Shown here: positions 59,814 through 64,000 of the stretch, in pieces
Numbering within the stretch: position 1 is the stretch's first letter
Layout: every line of letters starts with the position of its first letter
Origin: Bradyrhizobium zhanjiangense
Lineage (GTDB): Bacteria > Pseudomonadota > Alphaproteobacteria > Rhizobiales > Xanthobacteraceae
Direction of reading: 5' to 3'
Assembly (NCBI RefSeq): GCF_004114935.1
Contig: NZ_CP022221.1
Span: 6,221,001 to 6,285,000 of the forward strand
Length of the DNA stretch: 64,000 nt
Notes under the pieces: generated by a model
Database searches by the model: none
What the model was told of the DNA's origin: nothing
The model's input: the letters and a program-made list of their open reading frames with translations, nothing else
Translations under genes and position numbers: made by a program

Positions 59814-60824
59814 ATGAGCCGCTTTGTCGAACGCCATCCCGCCTGGGCGCTGATCGCAATCATTGCCATTGCCGTCGGGCTCTGGCTGATCTTCGCGGTC
59901 TGGCCGCCGGGCCTCGAAGAGGCCATCGGCCGCAAGCGTGTCTTCCTCAACGCCGTCTTCAACGGCATCACGCTCGGAGGGCTCTACTTCCTCGTCGCCA
60001 GCGGCTTCACGCTGATCTTCGGCCTGATGCGCAACGTCAATCTCGCGCACGGCTCGCTCTATCTGTTCGGCGGCTATGTCGGCTACGCCGTCAGCGCCTC
60101 GACCGGCTCCTGGATCCTCAGCTTCATCGTCGCTTTTATCCTGACTGCCCTGGTCGGCGTCCTGCTCCAGCTGATCGTATTCCGCCGGATGGAGGGACAG
60201 GATCTCCGGCAGACCATGGTGACGATCGGGCTTTCGATCGTATTTGCCGATCTGATGCTATGGGCCTGCGGCGGCGACTTCTATCAGATCCAGACGCCGA
60301 ATTGGCTGATCGGCCCGGTGGAGCTGCCGCTGATCACCGCGATCAAATCTTCGGGCGAGCCGGTCTATCTCAGATATCCACTGGTGCGGCTCGTGATCTT
60401 CGCCGCTTCCGTGATCATCGGCGTGGCGATGTGGCTCGTGCTCAACCGCACCCGGATCGGCATGATCATCCGCGCCGGCGTCGATGATCGCGATATCCTT
60501 GCCGCGACCGGCGTGCGCATCCAGCTCGTCTTCGTGCTGGTGTTCGCCTTCGGCGCAGGACTTGCCGGCATCGCCGGCGTGGTCGGCGGCACCTTCCAGT
60601 CATTGTCGCCCGGCGAGGACATCCGCTTCCTGCTGGCTTCCCTCGTCGTCGTGATCGTCGGCGGCATGGGCTCGATCCCCGGCGCCGCGCTCGGCGCGCT
60701 GATCATCGGCCTCGCCGAACAGCTTGGCTCGGTCTACATCCCGACCTACGCCATCGTCGTGACCTTCCTGATCATGGTGCTGGTGCTGGCGATCCGGCCG
60801 CAAGGCCTATTGGCGAGGCGCTGA
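59814..60824 (+). CDS. HAAT ABC transporter permease, LivH type (second system)
   Basis: Predicted 336-residue membrane protein with FNGITLGGLYFLVASGFTLI, GLMRNVNLAHGSLYLFGGYV and RIGMIIRAGVDDRDILAATG, all typical of LivH. The C-terminal VIVGGMGSIPGAALGALIIG is conserved. It ends 1 base before the LivM start. The 195-base gap upstream has no gene. Confidence 0.92.
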   Translation: MSRFVERHPAWALIAIIAIAVGLWLIFAVWPPGLEEAIGRKRVFLNAVFNGITLGGLYFLVASGFTLIFGLMRNVNLAHGSLYLFGGYVGYAVSASTGSWILSFIVAFILTALVGVLLQLIVFRRMEGQDLRQTMVTIGLSIVFADLMLWACGGDFYQIQTPNWLIGPVELPLITAIKSSGEPVYLRYPLVRLVIFAASVIIGVAMWLVLNRTRIGMIIRAGVDDRDILAATGVRIQLVFVLVFAFGAGLAGIAGVVGGTFQSLSPGEDIRFLLASLVVVIVGGMGSIPGAALGALIIGLAEQLGSVYIPTYAIVVTFLIMVLVLAIRPQGLLARR

Positions 60825-60825
60825 G

Positions 60826-61908
60826 ATGTCGCTCGCCCACGATGCCCGCGTTGCCGTTCCTCCCGCCACAATGGCGCAGCGCCCGGCAGGGTCATGGCCG
60901 GAGGTCAACAATCCCGCCGCCTGGATCGTGGCAATCATTCTCCTGATCATGCCGCTGATCGCGAGCGGCTTCTTCCTGATCGAGATCTTCGCCTCCACCT
61001 TGATCCTCGGCACCATGGCGCTCAGCCTGATGTTCCTCGCCGGCTATGGCGGCATGGTCAGCCTGATGCAGCTCACCATCGCGGGCTTCGCGGCCTACAT
61101 GGTCGCCGTGTTCGGCGTCAGCGGCAATGCCAATATCAGCCTGGGCTGGCCGTGGTGGCTCGCGGTCCCGATGGCGCTGGCGCTGGCGACCGCCTTCGGC
61201 ACGCTCGGCGGCGCGCTCGCGGTCCGCACCGAGGGCATCTACACCATCATGATCACGCTCGCCATCGGCGCGGCGTTCTACTATTTCACCAACCAGAACT
61301 GGGCGATCTTCAACGGCCATACCGGCATCAACACCGTGGCCACCCCGCACTTCTGGGGCGTGAACTGGCGCGCCGATATTCCCTTCTATTACGTCGTGCT
61401 CGCGGTCGCCGCGCTCTGCTATTTCGCGGTCGAATATCTCTCCCGCGCTCCTTTCGGCCTTGCCCTTCAGGGCGTGCGTGACAATCCGCGGCGCATGGCT
61501 GCGCTCGGCTTCAACGTCAATGCGCACCGCGTCGCGGCCTACGCCTTCGCCTCCTTCGTGGCCGCGCTGGCCGGCGTGCTCCAGGTCTGGAACTACCGGC
61601 AGATCTCGCCGGGCTCGGTCAGCGTCGGCGCCTGCATCGATGTGCTGATCATCGCGGTCGTCGGCGGCATCACGCGCCCGATCGGGCCTTTCATCGGCGC
61701 TCTGATCTTCGTGCTGCTGCGCACCTTCGCACTCGACTTCTTGGTCAGGCTTGGGCTTGATGGCAATCGCTTCCGCCTGCTGATCGGGCTCGGTTTCCTC
61801 GCCATCGTGTTTTGGTCCTCGGACGGCGTCATCGGCCTATGGCAGCGCTGGCGCAACAGTCAGCGCCGCAGCGCCGACCGTTCCGGTGGAGGCCGCCGCC
61901 GTGGATAG
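60826..61908 (+). CDS. HAAT ABC transporter permease, LivM type (second system)
   Basis: Predicted 360-residue permease with MALSLMFLAGYGGMVSLMQL, the RAPFGLALQGVRDNPRRMAA cytoplasmic loop and VVGGITRPIGPFIGALIFVL. The 3' end contains the GTG start of the ATPase gene, which indicates coupled translation. Confidence 0.92.
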   Translation: MSLAHDARVAVPPATMAQRPAGSWPEVNNPAAWIVAIILLIMPLIASGFFLIEIFASTLILGTMALSLMFLAGYGGMVSLMQLTIAGFAAYMVAVFGVSGNANISLGWPWWLAVPMALALATAFGTLGGALAVRTEGIYTIMITLAIGAAFYYFTNQNWAIFNGHTGINTVATPHFWGVNWRADIPFYYVVLAVAALCYFAVEYLSRAPFGLALQGVRDNPRRMAALGFNVNAHRVAAYAFASFVAALAGVLQVWNYRQISPGSVSVGACIDVLIIAVVGGITRPIGPFIGALIFVLLRTFALDFLVRLGLDGNRFRLLIGLGFLAIVFWSSDGVIGLWQRWRNSQRRSADRSGGGRRRG

Positions 61909-62683
61909 CGTCGCCCAGCGCCTCTCCGCCGTCGGTGCCGGCGCCGCGCTGGAGCTGCGCGGCGTGACGCGCCTGTTCGGCGCGCTGGCAGCGCTGACCG
62001 ACGTCACCATCACCGTGCGTCCGGGCGAGCGGCGCGCGGTGCTCGGTTCGAACGGCGCAGGCAAGACCACGCTGTTCAATTGCATCACCGGCGACTTCCC
62101 GCCCTCCTCCGGCACCATCCGCTTCTTCGGCGAGGACGTCACGCACTTCCCGCCCTATGAACGCATCCGGCGCGGGTTGCGGCGGACCTATCAGATCTCG
62201 GCACTGTTTCCCGGCCTCACCGTGCAGGACAATGTCTATCTCGCTTGCCGCGGCGTCTCGCGCGGACGCTTCTCGTTCCTGCGTCCGGGACAGAACGATG
62301 CCCTGATGCATGCGGCGGACAATCTCGTGCAGGCCGTCCATTTGGCCGCCGTGAAGGACCAGCGAGTGGCCGAGCTCGCGCACGGCCAGCAGCGCCAGCT
62401 CGAGATCGCGCTCGCGCTCGCGGGCGCCCCGCGCTTCGTCCTGTTCGACGAGCCGGCCGCCGGCCTGTCGCCGACCGAACGGGCCGAGCTGATCGAGATC
62501 CTGACCTCACTGCCGGCGCATATCGGCTACATCATCATCGAGCACGACATGGACGTCGCTTTACGCGTCGTCGAAAGCGTCACGATGATGCACAACGGCC
62601 GCATCTTCAAGGAAGGCCTGCCGCAGGAGATCCAATCCGATCCCGAGGTGCAGGAGCTCTATCTCGGAGGCGGCCATGAATGA
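61901..62683 (+). CDS. HAAT ABC transporter ATP-binding protein, LivG type (second system)
   Basis: Predicted 260-residue ATPase. It has Walker A GSNGAGKTT, the RTYQISALFPGLTVQDN region, LAHGQQRQLEIALAL at the signature position, Walker B FVLFDEPAAGLSP and IIIEHDMDVAL. I favour the GTG at 61901 with GGTGGAGG about 8 bases upstream, which overlaps LivM by 8 bases; a GTG at 61886 is also in frame. Confidence 0.92.
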   Translation: MDSVAQRLSAVGAGAALELRGVTRLFGALAALTDVTITVRPGERRAVLGSNGAGKTTLFNCITGDFPPSSGTIRFFGEDVTHFPPYERIRRGLRRTYQISALFPGLTVQDNVYLACRGVSRGRFSFLRPGQNDALMHAADNLVQAVHLAAVKDQRVAELAHGQQRQLEIALALAGAPRFVLFDEPAAGLSPTERAELIEILTSLPAHIGYIIIEHDMDVALRVVESVTMMHNGRIFKEGLPQEIQSDPEVQELYLGGGHE

Positions 62684-64000
62684 GGTCCGCCGCAGCAAGG
62701 CCGCGCTCGAGGTCCGCGGCCTCGATGTCTACTATGGCCACTCGCACGCCCTGCAAGGCGTCGATCTCACCCTGGAGAGCGGCGTGTTCTCCGTCGTCGG
62801 CCGCAACGGCATGGGCAAGACCACGCTGTGCAAGGCGATCATGGGTCTGGTGGGCGTGAGCGGCGGCTCGATCCGCGTCCGCGGCGAGGACATCACGCGG
62901 CGGGCACCGGCGCAGATCGCCCGGCTCGGCGTCGGCTATGTGCCGCAAGGACGCCGTCTCTGGCGCTCGCTCAGCGTCGACGAGCATTTGCGGCTCGCCG
63001 GCGGCCTGCGGCCTGGCGCCTGGACCGTCGATCGCATCTACGAGACTTTCCCGCGTTTGGCCGAACGCAAGGATCACGGCGGCGGCCAGCTCTCCGGCGG
63101 CGAGCAGCAGATGCTGGCGATCTCACGCGCGCTGCTCACTAATCCGCATCTTCTCATCATGGACGAGCCGACCGAAGGCCTCGCGCCCGTCATCGTGGCG
63201 CAGGTCGAGGAGATGCTGCTGCGGCTTGGTGAGGACGGCGATATGTCCGTGCTCGTGATCGAGCAGAACATCGGCGTCGCCACCGCGATCTCGCGCAACG
63301 TCGCGATCATGGTCAATGGCCGCATCAACCGCATCATCGACTCCGCGCGCCTCGCCGCCGACCGCGAGCTCCAGCAGCGCCTGCTCGGCGTCGGGCTTCA
63401 CGCCGAGCTCGAGCCGGATATCGACGTAGCCGCATCCGCTGACGACACGAAGCCGGCACCGCCGCCACGCCGCGACGGACCGATCCGCATCTACATCTCC
63501 AACCCGACGCTCCCGACTCGATGGTCGCAACCGGCGCCGATCGCCCGTATCGAGGCCGCAGCGCGCACGCTCTCGACGCAAATCGCGCGGCTTGACGAGA
63601 CGACGCGGCGCAAGCGCGAGCCGCTGGCGGCGCAGGCCGCCGGCCCACCCGTCGTGCTGGTCGTCGGCACGCTCGACACCAAGGGCCAGGAGCTGCGCTT
63701 CATCCGCGACATCATCGCGGAAAGCGGCCTGAGGACGCGGCTGGTCGATGTTTCGACCAGTGGCAAGCATTCGTCGTGCGATGTCTCTGCGCAGGAGATC
63801 GCCCTCAACCACGGCCGCGGCGGCTCCGCTGTGTTCGGTCCCGATCGCGGGGCCGCCGTGACCGCGATGGCTGATGCATTTGCCAACTGGCTGCGGCGCC
63901 AGGGCAATGTCGCAGGCGTGATCTCGGCCGGCGGCTCGGGCGCGGCGTCGCTCGTCGCCCCGGGCATGCGCGCGCTTCCCGTCGGCGTGCCCAAGCTGAT
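62676..64000 (+). CDS. LivF-type ATPase fused to a Tm-1-like/UPF0261 domain (3' end outside window)
   Basis: The frame from the ATG at 62676 is open to the window end (441 complete codons). Residues 1-about 245 are a LivF ATPase: Walker A GRNGMGKTT (42-50), signature LSGGEQQML, Walker B LLIMDEPTEGLAP and VIEQNIGVATAISRNVAIM. A linker of about 80 residues follows. From residue 326 the sequence VVLVVGTLDTKGQELRFIRD matches the N-terminus of Tm-1-like ATP-binding/UPF0261 proteins, continuing with LVDVSTSG and GVISAGGSGAASLVAPGMRA. The 8-base overlap with LivG fixes the start. The fused domain may bind ATP or modify the imported compound; its role is not known. Confidence 0.85.
   Translation, partial: MNEVRRSKAALEVRGLDVYYGHSHALQGVDLTLESGVFSVVGRNGMGKTTLCKAIMGLVGVSGGSIRVRGEDITRRAPAQIARLGVGYVPQGRRLWRSLSVDEHLRLAGGLRPGAWTVDRIYETFPRLAERKDHGGGQLSGGEQQMLAISRALLTNPHLLIMDEPTEGLAPVIVAQVEEMLLRLGEDGDMSVLVIEQNIGVATAISRNVAIMVNGRINRIIDSARLAADRELQQRLLGVGLHAELEPDIDVAASADDTKPAPPPRRDGPIRIYISNPTLPTRWSQPAPIARIEAAARTLSTQIARLDETTRRKREPLAAQAAGPPVVLVVGTLDTKGQELRFIRDIIAESGLRTRLVDVSTSGKHSSCDVSAQEIALNHGRGGSAVFGPDRGAAVTAMADAFANWLRRQGNVAGVISAGGSGAASLVAPGMRALPVGVPKL

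Noticed and set aside
1..64000. CRISPR arrays, tRNA and rRNA genes
   Set aside because: No regularly spaced direct repeats and no recognisable tRNA or rRNA sequence were seen on either strand.

Overview
The window looks like chromosomal DNA of a Bradyrhizobium-type alphaproteobacterium. The base composition is GC-rich, with many ABC importers of the branched-chain amino acid (HAAT) family, MarR-controlled CoA-thioester catabolic operons, a TRAP transporter and short rhizobial-style hypothetical proteins. I see no rRNA, tRNA, CRISPR array or integrase. Almost everything supports uptake and breakdown of unusual carbon sources.

Region 1 (about 0.2-14.8 kb) is a MarR-controlled CoA-linked catabolic locus. 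An acyl-CoA dehydrogenase and a MarR regulator are divergent. A seven-gene minus-strand operon runs from a racemase-like protein (9579) through Ohr, a thiolase-like protein, a DUF35-SDR fusion, a cyclase-family hydrolase and a HAAT binding protein to an acyl-CoA ligase (2199). A divergent HAAT transporter follows, with a frameshifted binding protein, LivH, a fused LivM-LivG and LivF. A shared 16-bp palindrome overlaps the predicted -10 region or spacer of three promoters here. Three enzymes of the operon lack canonical catalytic residues.

Region 2 (about 14.8-28.8 kb) is an accessory, decaying mosaic. It holds an IS1182-family element, a Crp-type regulator, tiny hypothetical ORFs (one with a nonsense codon), a ParB-like pseudogene with two in-frame stops, a nucleotide cyclase with TPRs, a truncated binding-protein remnant, an orphan Tat-exported binding protein, a RidA-like protein, a glycine-amidinotransferase-like enzyme and an SDR. 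Two 100-bp direct repeats (one mismatch) bound 8.6 kb, and short hairpin repeats are scattered through the region.

Region 3 (about 28.9-46.7 kb) is an aromatic-acid locus. It has a TRAP importer, a gentisate/salicylate ring-cleavage dioxygenase with a FAH-family hydrolase, a thioesterase and an EthD-like protein. Divergent from these are an indolepyruvate-oxidoreductase-type pair and two overlapping MarR genes. An SDR, an aryl/acyl-CoA ligase, a three-component Rieske dioxygenase and a flavin reductase complete it. Promoters carry CATATG-like palindromes.

Region 4 (about 46.9-57.2 kb) is a LacI-controlled sugar or sugar-acid locus: enolase-superfamily dehydratase, LacD-like aldolase, PfkB kinase, complete CUT1 ABC importer, zinc alcohol dehydrogenase, LacI regulator and SDR.

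Region 5 (57.4 kb to the end) is a second HAAT importer: binding protein, AraC regulator, LivH, LivM, LivG and a LivF fused to a Tm-1-like/UPF0261 domain that runs off the window. All functions are inferred from sequence motifs and family knowledge read by eye; no search was run.
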